Source of the DNA: Streptomyces albofaciens JCM 4342
GTDB lineage: Bacteria > Actinomycetota > Actinomycetes > Streptomycetales > Streptomycetaceae
DNA length: 64,000 nucleotides
Reading direction: 5' to 3'
NCBI RefSeq assembly: GCF_008634025.1
Contig: NZ_PDCM01000002.1
Span: 1,240,001 to 1,304,000 of the forward strand
This document shows positions 26,215 to 35,073 of the stretch, one piece after another (position 1 is the first letter of the stretch; the number at the start of each line of letters is the position of its first letter). The notes under the pieces were generated by a model. That model worked only from the letters and a program-made list of their open reading frames with translations. It searched no databases and was not told the DNA's origin. Both the position numbers and the translations under genes were made by a program.

Positions 26215-27171
26215 GTGTCCCCCACCCCTCCCTCCTCCGTACGCCGCGTGGCGTGCATCGGCGCCGGCGTCATAGGCGGCGGCTGGGTCGCCCACTTCCT
26301 CGCGCGCGGTTACGACGTGACCGCCTGGGACCCGGCGCCGGACGCCGAGGACAAGCTGCGCCGCCTGGTCACGGCCGCCTGGCCCGCCCTGGAGCAGCTC
26401 GGCCCGGCCGAGGGCGCCTCCGCCGACCGTCTGACCATGGCGCCGACCCTCGCCGAGGCCGTCGCCGGCGCCGAGTTCGTCCAGGAGAGCGCCCCCGAGC
26501 AGCTGGAGCTCAAGCGCGACCTGCTCGCCCAACTGGACGCGGCCACCCCGCCCGGCGTGGTCATCGCCTCGTCCACCTCCGGCTATCCGATGACCGAGAT
26601 GCAGACCACGGCCGCCACGCCGGGCCGCCTGGTGGTCGGGCACCCGTTCAACCCGCCGTATCTGATCCCGCTGGTCGAGGTCGTCGGCGGCGAGCGGACC
26701 GACCGCGCGGCGGTCGAGTGGGCGGCCGAGTTCTACGGCGCGGCGGGCAAGTCCGTGATCACCATGGACCGCGAGCTGCCCGGCTTCATCGCCAACCGGC
26801 TCCAGGAGGCCCTGTGGCGCGAGGCGCTGCACATGGTCGCCAACGGCGAGGCCACGGTCGAGGACATCGACGCCTCGATCACCGAGGGGCCGGGGCTGCG
26901 CTGGGCGTTCATGGGCCCGATGCTGACGTTCGCGCTGGCCGGCGGCGAGGGCGGGATGGCCCACATGCTCGACCACTTCGGCCCGTCGCTGAAGTCCCCC
27001 TGGACCCGGCTGGAAGCGCCGGAGCTGGACCGGGCACTGCGGGACGCGGTGGTCGACGGCTGCGAGCGGGCCGCGGGCGGCCGTACGTACGCGCAGCTGG
27101 TCGCCGAGCGCGACCAGGGCGTCATCGACGTGCTGCGCGCGACCGGCCGTCTGGACGGGCCCGCCCGGTGA
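26215..27171 (+). CDS. cdhA: L-carnitine dehydrogenase (3-hydroxyacyl-CoA dehydrogenase family)
   Basis: 318 residues. N-terminal NAD fold VACIGAGVIGGGWVAHFLARGYDVTAWD (GxGxxG, with Asp ending strand 2, so NAD-specific), VQESAPEQLELKRDL, SSTSGYPMTEMQ, GHPFNPPYLIPLVEVVGG with the catalytic His, then an all-helical C-terminal domain with PGFIANRLQEALWREALHMV. Size and motifs fit L-carnitine 3-dehydrogenases rather than fatty-acid FadB. GTG 26215 has AGGAG 5 bases upstream, 47 bases after the preceding stop. Converts carnitine to 3-dehydrocarnitine for the cleavage enzyme. Confidence 0.88.
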   Translation: MSPTPPSSVRRVACIGAGVIGGGWVAHFLARGYDVTAWDPAPDAEDKLRRLVTAAWPALEQLGPAEGASADRLTMAPTLAEAVAGAEFVQESAPEQLELKRDLLAQLDAATPPGVVIASSTSGYPMTEMQTTAATPGRLVVGHPFNPPYLIPLVEVVGGERTDRAAVEWAAEFYGAAGKSVITMDRELPGFIANRLQEALWREALHMVANGEATVEDIDASITEGPGLRWAFMGPMLTFALAGGEGGMAHMLDHFGPSLKSPWTRLEAPELDRALRDAVVDGCERAAGGRTYAQLVAERDQGVIDVLRATGRLDGPAR

Positions 27172-27641
27172 CGGCGCACCCGACGGCGGGCCGCCCGCCG
27201 CTGTTCCGGCAGACGGTCCGGGACGACTGGATCGACTACAACGGCCACCTCTCCGAGGCGTACTACGTCCTGGTCTTCGGCTTCGCCACGGACGCCCTCA
27301 TGGACGCGGCCGGACTCGACGCGGCCTACCGGGACCGCACCGGCCACTCCCTCTACACGGTCGAGGCGCATGTGCGCTATCTGGCGGAGGTGCCGCGCGG
27401 CGCCGAAGTCGCCGTGCGGACGACGGTGCTGGGCGTGGGCACGAAGAAGGTGCGGTTCGCGCACGAGATGTACGTGGGCGACGCGTCCGGCGACCCGGTG
27501 GCCACCGAGGAGATCTTCGCCCTGCACGTCCACCGGGGCGAGGGCCGGGCCGCGCCGCTGCCCGGCGCCGCGCGGGAGCGGCTGGCGGCGCTGGCCGGGC
27601 CGGCGCCCGAGTGGGCGGGACGGGGAATCCGGGAGGTGTAG
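27168..27641 (+). CDS. Hotdog thioesterase, probable betainyl-CoA thioesterase
   Basis: 157 residues, single hotdog domain of the 4-hydroxybenzoyl-CoA thioesterase type: DDWIDYNGHLSEAYYVLVFGFATDALMDAAGL carries the active-site Asp-x-Asn-x-H region, followed by TVEAHVRYLAEVPRGAEVAVRT. The GTG start overlaps the dehydrogenase stop (GTGA), so it is translationally coupled. By analogy with Pseudomonas cdhB it hydrolyses betainyl-CoA to glycine betaine. With the two preceding enzymes it completes carnitine to glycine betaine plus acetoacetyl products. No betaine transporter is in the operon. Confidence 0.85.
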   Translation: MTAHPTAGRPPLFRQTVRDDWIDYNGHLSEAYYVLVFGFATDALMDAAGLDAAYRDRTGHSLYTVEAHVRYLAEVPRGAEVAVRTTVLGVGTKKVRFAHEMYVGDASGDPVATEEIFALHVHRGEGRAAPLPGAARERLAALAGPAPEWAGRGIREV

Positions 27642-27660
27642 GCGGCGTTGCACGGCGTGT

Positions 27661-27676
27661 CCCCGGGTCGCCGGGG
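27661..27676. terminator. Weak hairpin after the carnitine operon
   Basis: CCCCGG-GTCG-CCGGGG, 6-bp stem with a 4-nt loop, 19 bases after the thioesterase stop. Short and without a T-run. Confidence 0.3.
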
Positions 27677-27760
27677 GCGCGCCGTCGCCGGGGTCGGCCG
27701 TCCGGCCGTCCCGTGGTGCGACCCTGAGGTACCGCACTCCCGTCCGGAGAGGAACCCGTC

Positions 27761-28117
27761 ATGCCGTCCGTACCAGGCCACCGCATCACCGTCGAACAGG
27801 GCACCGACCACGTCCGCGTCGTCCACGACGGCCAGGTCGTCGCCGACAGCCGCCGCCCGCTGCTGCTCCACGAGACCGGCTATCCGGTGCGCTACTACCT
27901 GCCGCCGGAGGACGTCCGGACGGAGCTGCTGACGCCGTCCGGGACCCGTACGCACTGCCCGTTCAAGGGAGACGCCTCCTACTGGTCACTTTCCGGTGGC
28001 CCGGAGGACATCGCGTGGGCCTACCCTGCGCCGAAGTCCGCGGTCGCGCGGATCAAGGATCATTTCTGCTTCTACGAGGCGGAGTTGGCGGGCGGGGGCA
28101 CGGACGGAAGTGAGTAG
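27761..28117 (+). CDS. DUF427 domain-containing protein
   Basis: 118 residues, the full length of the DUF427 family: VRVVHDGQVVADSRRPLLLHETGYPVRYYLPPEDVR, then THCPFKGDASYWSL and IAWAYPAPKSAVARIKDHFCFYE. The family folds as a small beta-rich domain and its activity is unknown. ATG 27761 follows GGAGAGGAA. It stands alone between the carnitine operon and the metallophosphoesterase operon. Its stop codon lies inside a 15-nt palindrome. Confidence 0.88.
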   Translation: MPSVPGHRITVEQGTDHVRVVHDGQVVADSRRPLLLHETGYPVRYYLPPEDVRTELLTPSGTRTHCPFKGDASYWSLSGGPEDIAWAYPAPKSAVARIKDHFCFYEAELAGGGTDGSE

Positions 28118-28129
28118 GAAAGTTTCCTA
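28115..28129. promoter_or_regulatory. Palindrome TAGGAAAGTTTCCTA upstream of the metallophosphoesterase operon
   Basis: Perfect 7-nt arms around a central G. It overlaps the DUF427 stop codon and lies 90 bases before the metallophosphoesterase start. Likely an operator for the downstream secreted-enzyme operon; the cognate regulator is not in the window. Confidence 0.5.
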
Positions 28130-28218
28130 ACTATTCTCTGCCGGATGCATTGACGCGTACATGCGCCGTCGTCAAGATTCCTCCGAACGGCACCCCCCCG
28201 CCGACCGAGGAGACGGAC

Positions 28219-29199
28219 ATGACGCCCACCCCCCGCGCCGCGAAGTCCCGCAGCACCCGCCCGGCCCGGCCCTTCCTGACCAACCCCCGCACCGGCATAC
28301 CCACCGCCGCGGGCGCGGTCCTCGCGCTCGTCGGCGGCGCGCTGCTGTGGTCGCCGGCCGGCCGCGCGGACGCCGCGCCGGACCGGCCGGCGGCGCGGGC
28401 CGGCGGCTTCACGGTGGTGGCCGCCGGGGACATCGCCGAGCGGTGCACCGCGAGCAGCAGCAGCTGTGTGCACCCGAAGACGGCGGCCCAGGTCAAGAAG
28501 ATCGACCCGGCCTTCGTGCTGACCATGGGCGACAACCAGTACGACGACGCCCGGCTGAAGGACTTCCAGAAGTACTACGACACGTCCTGGGGCGCCTTCA
28601 AGGCCAAGACCCACCCGGTGGCCGGCAACCACGAGACGTACGACCCGGCCGGCAAGCTGTCCGGCTACAAGTCCTACTTCGGCTCCGTCGCCTACCCGAA
28701 GGGCAAGAGCTACTACAGCTTCGACCACGGCAACTGGCACTTCGTCGCGCTGGACTCCAACAGCCTGGACTCCGCGCAGACCAAGTGGCTCAAGGACGAC
28801 CTCGCCGGCAACTCCAAGAAGTGCGTGGCCGCCTACTGGCACCACCCGCTGTTCTCCTCCGGCGAGCACGGCAACCAGCCGGTCAGCCGCTCGGTGTGGA
28901 AGCTGCTGTACGACGCCAAGGCGGAGCTGGTCCTCAACGGGCACGACCACCACTACGAGCGCTTCGCGCCGCAGGACCCGGACGGCAAGGCCGACCCGGA
29001 CGGGCTGGTCGAGCTGCTCGCCGGGATGGGCGGCGCCAACCCGTACAAGATCGAGGAGGTCCAGCCGAACAGCGAGAAGCGGCTGACGAAGACCTTCGGC
29101 GTGGTCAAGCTGAACTTCACCGACGACGGCTTCTCCTGGGACCTGGTCGGCACCGACGGGAAGACCAAGGACAGCAGCCCGTCCTACCGGTGCCACTGA
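28219..29199 (+). CDS. Secreted metallophosphoesterase (purple acid phosphatase-like)
   Basis: 326 residues. A signal/anchor helix is at about 30-55 (TAAGAVLALVGGALLWSPAG, then ADAAPD). The calcineurin-like domain has all five motifs: VVAAGDIAE, LTMGDNQYDD, VAGNHETYD, AAYWHHPLFSS and LVLNGHDHHYERF. Predicted to hydrolyse phosphomonoesters or diesters outside the cell. ATG 28219 was chosen for its GAGGAGAC ribosome binding site; an upstream GTG/ATG at 28150 has none. 21 bases before an MFS gene and likely first gene of a three-gene operon. Confidence 0.88.
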   Translation: MTPTPRAAKSRSTRPARPFLTNPRTGIPTAAGAVLALVGGALLWSPAGRADAAPDRPAARAGGFTVVAAGDIAERCTASSSSCVHPKTAAQVKKIDPAFVLTMGDNQYDDARLKDFQKYYDTSWGAFKAKTHPVAGNHETYDPAGKLSGYKSYFGSVAYPKGKSYYSFDHGNWHFVALDSNSLDSAQTKWLKDDLAGNSKKCVAAYWHHPLFSSGEHGNQPVSRSVWKLLYDAKAELVLNGHDHHYERFAPQDPDGKADPDGLVELLAGMGGANPYKIEEVQPNSEKRLTKTFGVVKLNFTDDGFSWDLVGTDGKTKDSSPSYRCH

Positions 29200-29220
29200 C
29201 CGGGCCGGAACCCACCCGCC

Positions 29221-30480
29221 ATGTATCTCGCCACCACCGGCGCGGCCGCCGCCACCTCGCAGCTGACGCGCGGCCGCGTCGCCGGACCGGTGCTCGCGCT
29301 CGGCACGGTCAGCCTGGTCACCGACATCTCCTCCGAGATGGTCACCGCGGTGCTGCCGCTCTACTTCGTCCTCCAACTGGGCCTGTCCCCGCTCCAGTTC
29401 GGGTTCCTTGACGGGCTCTACAACGGTGTCACCGCGCTCGTACGGCTGCTGGGCGGGCACGCCGCCGACCGCGGCGGGCGGCACAAGCTCGTGGCCGGCA
29501 CCGGGTACGCGCTGTCCGCGCTGTCCCGGCTCGGCCTGCTGCTCGCGGGCGGCGGCACGGCCGGGATCGGCGCGGCGCTGGCCGCCGACCGCATCGGCAA
29601 GGGCGTACGGACCGCCCCGCGCGACGCGCTGATCTCACTCAGCAGCCCGCCCGACGAGCTGGGCCGGGCGTTCGGCGTGCACCGCGCGATGGACACCGCG
29701 GGGGCGCTGCTCGGGCCGCTGGCCGCGTTCGCGCTGCTGTGGGCGACCGCGGACGCCTATGACGCGGTGTTCGTCGTCAGCTTCTGCGTCGGGCTGCTGG
29801 GCGTGCTGCTGCTGGTCGCGTTCGTACCGGGGCGCGGCGCCCTGGGCCCGGCGGCCGTACCCGCCGGGCCGCGGGTCCCGCTGCGCGCCAGGATCACCGA
29901 GCCGCTGCGGGACGCCGCCTTCCGGCGGATCATGCTGGCCGCCGCCCTGCTGGGCGCGGCCACCATCGGCGACTCGTTCGTCTACCTGCTGCTCCAGCGC
30001 CAGCTGGACTTCGCGGTGCGCTGGTTCCCGCTGCTGCCGCTCGGCACGGCAGCGGTCTACCTGCTGCTCGCCGTGCCCGCCGGACGGCTCGGCGACCGCA
30101 TCGGGCGCCGGGTCCCCTTCCTCCTCGGCCACGCGGCCCTGCTCGCCGCCTACGTCCTGCTGCTGACCGTCGGCGACGGCATCGTCCTGCTGGCCGGCGT
30201 GCTGGGGCTGGTCGGTGTCTTCTACGCGGCCACCGACGGCGTGCTGATGGCCCTGGCCGGTCCCGCCCTCCCGGCGGCGCGCCGGGCGAGCGGCATGGCG
30301 CTGCTCCAGACGGGCCAGGCGCTGAGCCGGCTGCTCGCCGCCGCGGGGTTCGGCGCCGCCTGGACACTGTGGGGCAGCGGGCCCGCGCTGGTCGCCGCCG
30401 TCATCGTCCTCGCGGCGGCCCTGGCGGGCGCCGCCGCGCTGCTTCCTCGTACTACGGAAAGGCGGTCGTCGTGGTCGTGA
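29221..30480 (+). CDS. MFS transporter
   Basis: 419 residues, about 12 helices. LALGTVSLVTDISSEMVTAVLPLYFV opens the first helix and GGHAADRGGRHKLVAGTGYALSALSRL is the MFS A-motif loop; ADRIGKGVRTAPRDALIS is typical of a tetracycline-resistance-like DHA1 subgroup of Streptomyces exporters. It follows the metallophosphoesterase by 21 bases and overlaps the next gene by 10 bases. The cargo is unknown; pairing with a secreted phosphatase and a propeller protein gives no clear hint. Confidence 0.88.
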   Translation: MYLATTGAAAATSQLTRGRVAGPVLALGTVSLVTDISSEMVTAVLPLYFVLQLGLSPLQFGFLDGLYNGVTALVRLLGGHAADRGGRHKLVAGTGYALSALSRLGLLLAGGGTAGIGAALAADRIGKGVRTAPRDALISLSSPPDELGRAFGVHRAMDTAGALLGPLAAFALLWATADAYDAVFVVSFCVGLLGVLLLVAFVPGRGALGPAAVPAGPRVPLRARITEPLRDAAFRRIMLAAALLGAATIGDSFVYLLLQRQLDFAVRWFPLLPLGTAAVYLLLAVPAGRLGDRIGRRVPFLLGHAALLAAYVLLLTVGDGIVLLAGVLGLVGVFYAATDGVLMALAGPALPAARRASGMALLQTGQALSRLLAAAGFGAAWTLWGSGPALVAAVIVLAAALAGAAALLPRTTERRSSWS

Positions 30481-31568
30481 CGGACAGGGCGGGCGCCCCG
30501 GCGGAGGGCACGGCCCGCGGGAGAGGACCGGGCGGGCCGTCCCTGCGCGCCCGCGTCCTCGCCATCGCGGTGGCCACCGCCGTACTCGCCACGGTCGCCG
30601 TGGTCTACACGGTCTCGGCGGCCCGGCGCGCCGAACCCGCCGATCCGCCGTCGGCGTTCGGCCTGGACCGGGGGCAGCTGTACTTCCGCAGTACGCGGGA
30701 GGGGGACGGGGCGGGGCGGGTGGCGCGCGTGGCCGCCGCCCCGTCCGCCGACGGCGCCGCCGCGATGAACGCGGAAGCGGACCCGGCGCCGGACCGCCGC
30801 ACCACCGGCGGCCCCGCCTGCGAGCGCTTCTACGCGGCCGGCGGCACCGCCCTGTGCCTCCGGCGCCGCCCCGGCATCCCGCCGGCCGCGTACGCCGTCG
30901 TCCTGGACGGGCGGCTGCGCGAGAAGCGCCGGATCGCCCTCACCGGCATCCCCAACCGGGCACGGGTCTCCGCCTCCGGCCGGATGCTGTCCTGGACGAT
31001 GTTCGCCACCGGCGACTCCTACGCCACCACGTCCTTCTCCACCCGCACGTCCATCCTCGACACCCGCACCGGCTACCTGATCAAGAACATGGAGGACATC
31101 CCGCTCACCCTCGACGGCCGCCGCTACCACTCCCCCGACGTCAACTACTGGGGCGTCACCTTCGCCCGCGACGACAACCGCTTCTACGCCACGGTCTCCA
31201 CCAAGGGCCGCACCTACCTGGTCGAGGGCGACCTGCGCCGCTGGGCGGCCCGCACCCTGCGCGAGAACCTGGAGTGCCCGTCCCTCTCCCCCGACAACAC
31301 CCGCCTCGCCTTCAAGAAGCGGGTGCGGGAGGGGGCACGCGACCCCTGGCGGCTGTACGTGCTCGACCTGCGCACGATGCGGGAACACCCGGTCGCGGAG
31401 CAGCGCAGCGTGGACGACCAGGCGGCCTGGCTGGACGACCGCACGCTGGCCTACGCGCTGCCGGGGAACGGCGGCAAGGGCAGCGACATCTGGACCGTAC
31501 CGGCGGACGGCAGCGGCGCTCCGGCGCTGCGGGTGGCCGGCGGCTCGTCCCCGGCGGTGGTGCGCTGA
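30471..31568 (+). CDS. Membrane-anchored TolB-like beta-propeller protein
   Basis: 365 residues. Short cytoplasmic N-terminus, one helix at about 25-48 (VLAIAVATAVLATVAVVYTV), then an extracytoplasmic domain with PD40-type repeats: LYFRSTREGDGAGRVARV, SASGRMLSWTMFATGDSYATTSF, CPSLSPDNTRLAFKKR, WLDDRTLAYALP and SDIWTVPADGSG. No catalytic motif. The GTG at 30471 has GGAAAGG 8 bases upstream and overlaps the MFS gene; a GTG at 30477 is the alternative. Probably a scaffold or sensor acting with the first two genes. It ends 17 bases from a convergent gene. Confidence 0.8.
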   Translation: MVVTDRAGAPAEGTARGRGPGGPSLRARVLAIAVATAVLATVAVVYTVSAARRAEPADPPSAFGLDRGQLYFRSTREGDGAGRVARVAAAPSADGAAAMNAEADPAPDRRTTGGPACERFYAAGGTALCLRRRPGIPPAAYAVVLDGRLREKRRIALTGIPNRARVSASGRMLSWTMFATGDSYATTSFSTRTSILDTRTGYLIKNMEDIPLTLDGRRYHSPDVNYWGVTFARDDNRFYATVSTKGRTYLVEGDLRRWAARTLRENLECPSLSPDNTRLAFKKRVREGARDPWRLYVLDLRTMREHPVAEQRSVDDQAAWLDDRTLAYALPGNGGKGSDIWTVPADGSGAPALRVAGGSSPAVVR

Positions 31569-31585
31569 CCGGGTGAGGCCGCCGG

Positions 31586-32245
31586 CTATTCCGCGGCCCG
31601 GACCTCCCCCGTACACAGGCGCGGCGCGTTCCCGGCCGCCGCGACCGGCTCGTCGCGCTCGCCGAGCCGGTCCGCCAGGCCCTGGGCCCAGGCCGTCAGG
31701 CCGGGGACGTCGATGTCGTACGGAACGGTGTCCGCGTACGGGGCGATGGCGCCCGCGCCCCGGAGCAGCAGCGCCGCGCCGCCCTTCGCGTTGCCGCGGG
31801 CGGCGTGGGTGAGGCCGACGGCGAGCTGGGCGAGGCCGCGCCACAGCTGCCGCTCCTGCTCGGCGGCCGCCTTCCAGGCGTCCTCCAGCACTTCGTGGGC
31901 GTGGAAGGGCAGACCGCGGTCCAGCAGGTCCTGGGCTTCGGCGAGCGCCTGACGGGGACTTCGCTCGACGCCCTCGGGCTGGCGGTCCACACCCGGGGCG
32001 CCGTACGGCAGCGGGCGGCCCAGACCGTCCCGCGGCCGGGCGTTGCGGGCCCGGCCCTCGGCATCCCTGTCGCGGCCGGCCCCGGCCCCGGGCCCGGTGG
32101 CCGTCGCGGCCTCGGCCTCCGTCCCCGTACCGCGGTGTTCGCAGCCGGGCTCCTCCGGGCGGTCCGAGATCCGGCCGCACTCCGGGCACACCTGGTCCAG
32201 CCAGCAGGCCGGGTCCCCGCCCTCATCGCGTCGCGTCACATTCAC
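31586..32245 (-). CDS. DUF309 domain-containing protein
   Basis: 219 residues. The N-terminus has a zinc-ribbon-like pair (CPECGRI, then CEHRG), followed by a disordered Ala/Gly/Arg linker. The DUF309 helical domain lies at about 95-190: ALAEAQDLLDRGLPFHAHEVLEDAWKAA, LWRGLAQLAVGLTHAARGNAKGG and LLRGAGAIAPY. The HAHEVLEDxW motif is the family hallmark; function unknown. The cysteine-bearing N-terminus is an actinobacterial addition. Stands alone on its strand. Confidence 0.85.
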   Translation of the reverse strand: MNVTRRDEGGDPACWLDQVCPECGRISDRPEEPGCEHRGTGTEAEAATATGPGAGAGRDRDAEGRARNARPRDGLGRPLPYGAPGVDRQPEGVERSPRQALAEAQDLLDRGLPFHAHEVLEDAWKAAAEQERQLWRGLAQLAVGLTHAARGNAKGGAALLLRGAGAIAPYADTVPYDIDVPGLTAWAQGLADRLGERDEPVAAAGNAPRLCTGEVRAAE

Positions 32246-32371
32246 GCTTCGATTGTGCAGCGCGCGACGGTGCGGTGTCCGGGCGGGGCGGCGGCCGTAC
32301 GGCCGGGAGCCGGGGCGGTGGCCGTACGGTCCCGCCCGGGCGGCGGCCGTGAGGCCGGACGCCGTCGCCGG

Positions 32372-33532
32372 TCAGGCGTCGTCACCGGGTGACCGCCGTC
32401 CGCGTACGTACATCCGCCAGCCGAAGACGGCGCCGACGGCGAGCGCGAAGGCGAAGCCGCAGGCGACCGCCCACAGCGTGGTGTCCGTCCGCCGTCCGGC
32501 CTCCCGGGAGACCTGGGCGGCGACCGGCCGCGCCGTGGCGGCGTGGCGTTCCGCCTCGCTCCGCGTGCCCTCGGTGACCCGGCTGCCGCCCGGCGCGGCC
32601 GCGGCGGCCTGGAGGGAGCCGACCGGGCGGACCTTGCCGACGGCCTTGAAGCCCCAGTCCAGCAGCGAACCCGCTTCGTTGTACACGGCGTTGGAGGCCC
32701 CGGACTGCGGGTTCATCACGGTGACCAGCAGGGTGCGGCCGCCCCGCCGCGCCGCGGCGACGAGGGTGTTGCCGGCGTTGCTGGTGTAGCCGTTCTTGAC
32801 GCCGACGATGCCGGGGTAGCGCCGCATCCCGTTCGAGCCGGACAGCATCCGGTTGGTGTTCTGGATCTCGAACGAGGGACTGCCCTTGCTGGGGAACCGG
32901 GCCGTCGTGGTGGCGCAGTACCGGGCGAAGTCGGCGTTGGCCAGCCCCGCGCGGCCGAACACGCTCAGGTCGTACGCCGAGGACACCTGCCCCGGACTGT
33001 CGTACCCGTCCGGGGAGCGCACCGTGGTGTCGCGGGCGCCCAGCTGCCGCGCCTTGGCCTGCATCTCCTTCGCCGTGGCCGTCCAGCCGCCGTTCATCGA
33101 GGCGAGCACCCGCACCGCGTCGTTGCCGGAGCGCAGGAAGACACCGCGCCACAGGTCGGCGACCTGGTAACCGCGGCCCTCCTGGATGCCGACGAGGCTG
33201 CTGCCGGGCCCGATGCCCGCCAGTTCCTTCGCGGTGACCTTGTGGACGGCGCCCGCGCGGAACTTCGGCAGGACGGTGACCGCGAACAGGGTCTTGAGGG
33301 TGCTGGCGGGCGCGAGCCGCTGGTGCGCGTTCCGGGCGGCCAGCACATCGCCCGTACGGACGTCGGTCACCGCCCAGGAGCGGGCGGACAGCCCGACGGG
33401 CAGCGCGGGCGCCCCGGCCCCCACCGCTTCCTCGGCGTGGGCGGTCGCCGGTATGGAGGTGAGGGTCAGACCGGTGGCGGCGATGACGGCCAGCGCACCG
33501 GCATTCCGGGACAAAAGCGTGTCAAGTGCCAT
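32372..33532 (-). CDS. D-alanyl-D-alanine carboxypeptidase (S11, DacA-like)
   Basis: 386 residues. The signal peptide ends near residue 33 (ATAHAEE). The penicillin-binding core has all three active-site boxes: STLK at 77-80 (nucleophile Ser77, Lys80), SGN at 135-137 and KNG at 246-248 in place of the usual KTG. A C-terminal helix (TTLWAVACGFAFALAVGAVFGW) anchors it to the membrane outside face with a short basic tail. It trims the terminal D-Ala of peptidoglycan stems. ATG 33532 has a weak upstream AAGACATG context. The 303 bases upstream hold its promoter region. Confidence 0.9.
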   Translation of the reverse strand: MALDTLLSRNAGALAVIAATGLTLTSIPATAHAEEAVGAGAPALPVGLSARSWAVTDVRTGDVLAARNAHQRLAPASTLKTLFAVTVLPKFRAGAVHKVTAKELAGIGPGSSLVGIQEGRGYQVADLWRGVFLRSGNDAVRVLASMNGGWTATAKEMQAKARQLGARDTTVRSPDGYDSPGQVSSAYDLSVFGRAGLANADFARYCATTTARFPSKGSPSFEIQNTNRMLSGSNGMRRYPGIVGVKNGYTSNAGNTLVAAARRGGRTLLVTVMNPQSGASNAVYNEAGSLLDWGFKAVGKVRPVGSLQAAAAAPGGSRVTEGTRSEAERHAATARPVAAQVSREAGRRTDTTLWAVACGFAFALAVGAVFGWRMYVRGRRSPGDDA

Positions 33533-33835
33533 GTCTTCACGCTAGGAAGCCCGCACTTCGGCCGCAGACGGGCCTACGCCAGTCGGCCGAAGCGCGAAGA
33601 AGACCGGAGAGGGCCGGGGTGGGGCAGCGGCCGATCCGGAGGCGGAACCGAAGCGGGGCCGGGGTGGGGCCGGGAGCCAGGATTCAAGGCCAAAGACTCA
33701 CGGGCGGCTACCGCATGCGCCCCGTACGCACGAGGACCCGCCCGGTGCGACGGGGGATGCACACCGGGCGGGCCTCACGACCTTTTCTACCGCATGCAGG
33801 AACGGTTATGCCTCAAAAACTTGTTCGTCCTGCAA
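33533..33835. other. Gene-free stretch between carboxypeptidase and P450 genes
   Basis: About 300 bases with the carboxypeptidase promoter side (33533-33730), GC-rich simple sequence (GGCCGGGGTGGGG twice near 33613 and 33657) and the P450 terminator hairpin. No coding frame with a ribosome binding site was seen. Confidence 0.5.
33737..33772 (-). terminator. Hairpin downstream of the P450 gene
   Basis: Perfect 11-bp stem CCCGCCCGGTG / CACCGGGCGGG with a 14-nt loop, 64-99 bases past the P450 stop. One of the strongest hairpins in the window. Confidence 0.65.
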
Positions 33836-35059
33836 CTACCAGGCGACGGGGAGCGAGATCAGGCCACGTGCGCGCAAGGTGCGGCGATGCCGCAGTTCCG
33901 CCCGCGGCACGTCCAGCCGCAGACCGGGAAAACGGCTGATGAGAGCGGTCAGCGCGGTCTCGGTCTGCATGCGCGCCAGGGCCGCGCCGAGGCAGTGGTG
34001 GATGCCGTGCCCGAACATGAGCTGACCCGCCGCGTCGCGGCCCGGATCGAACGTCCCGGGGTCGGGGAAACGGTGCGGGTCGCGGTTGGCCGAGGCAAGG
34101 GAGAGCAGCACACTCTCGCCCGCGGGCACCCGTATGCCGCCGATTTCCACGTCCTCCAGGGGGAACCGGCGGATGGCCAGCGAGGCCGGTCCGTCGTAGC
34201 GCGCGAACTCTTCCACGGCCCCGGATAGTTCGGCTGGATTCGTACGCAACGCTATGAGGTGTTCGGGGTGATCGAGCAGGGCGAGGACAGAGTTACCAAT
34301 GAGGTGAACGGTGTTCTCGTAACCGGCGAAAAGCAGCAGGAACGCCAACGAGGTGAGCTCGTCCTCACCGAGCCGGTCGCCCGGACCGCCCTCCGCCGCC
34401 GCGCCGTCCCGCACCAGGATCAGGTCGGAGAGCAGATCGTCCCCCGGCGCGGCCCGCTTGGCCGCGATCAGCCCCGTGTAGTAGCGCATCATCGCCCCCA
34501 CGGCCTCCTTCGCCCGCTCCGGCCGGGCCGGGTCGGGCGTGATCAGCGCGTCCGTCCAGGCCCGGAAGTCCGGGCGGTCCCGTTCCGGTACGCCCAGGAG
34601 GTCGCAGATGACGATGATGGGCAGCGGACCGGCGTAACTCGCGATCAGGTCGGCCCGGCCGGCGTCCGCGACCGCGTCCAGCAGCCCGTCCGCGATCCGC
34701 CGCACGGGCTCCCGCAGCTTCTCGACCCGCGCGGGGCTGAACGCCCTGGCCACCAGGCGGCGCACCCGGGTGTGGTCCGGCGGATCCATGTTCAGCAGGT
34801 TCGCGTCCAGGGCGGGCGGCAGCGCGAACCCGCGATAGCCGCCCCGCGCGTTCCGCTTGTCCAGCGAAAGCCGCGGATCGGACAGACACCGGCGCACATC
34901 CTCGTACCGCGTCACCAGCCACGCGGGCTGTCCATCGGGCCCGGCGATGCGGTGAACGGGCCCGGCCTCCCGCAGGACCGCGTAACCGGCGTGCGGATCG
35001 TCCAGGAGTTGCGTCACGTCGATGAGGTCGTCGGGGCCGGTCTCGGCGGTGTTCTGCAT
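33836..35059 (-). CDS. Cytochrome P450
   Basis: 407 residues, bacterial class I P450. LNMDPPDHTRVRRLVARAFSP is the C-helix region. The I-helix motif reads AGYENT (245-250) where AGHETT/AGxDT is usual, so the His and one Thr differ. ExxR is E284-R287, and the heme loop FGHGIHHCLG has Cys356 as iron ligand. No ferredoxin is adjacent. ATG 35059 is 15 bases after a duplicated 15-bp element. Upstream on the same strand lie an MAB_1171c-family membrane protein and an ImmA/IrrE-like protein, a grouping seen repeatedly in Streptomyces. Substrate unknown. Confidence 0.92.
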   Translation of the reverse strand: MQNTAETGPDDLIDVTQLLDDPHAGYAVLREAGPVHRIAGPDGQPAWLVTRYEDVRRCLSDPRLSLDKRNARGGYRGFALPPALDANLLNMDPPDHTRVRRLVARAFSPARVEKLREPVRRIADGLLDAVADAGRADLIASYAGPLPIIVICDLLGVPERDRPDFRAWTDALITPDPARPERAKEAVGAMMRYYTGLIAAKRAAPGDDLLSDLILVRDGAAAEGGPGDRLGEDELTSLAFLLLFAGYENTVHLIGNSVLALLDHPEHLIALRTNPAELSGAVEEFARYDGPASLAIRRFPLEDVEIGGIRVPAGESVLLSLASANRDPHRFPDPGTFDPGRDAAGQLMFGHGIHHCLGAALARMQTETALTALISRFPGLRLDVPRAELRHRRTLRARGLISLPVAW

Positions 35060-35073
35060 GGTCCATGACTCTA

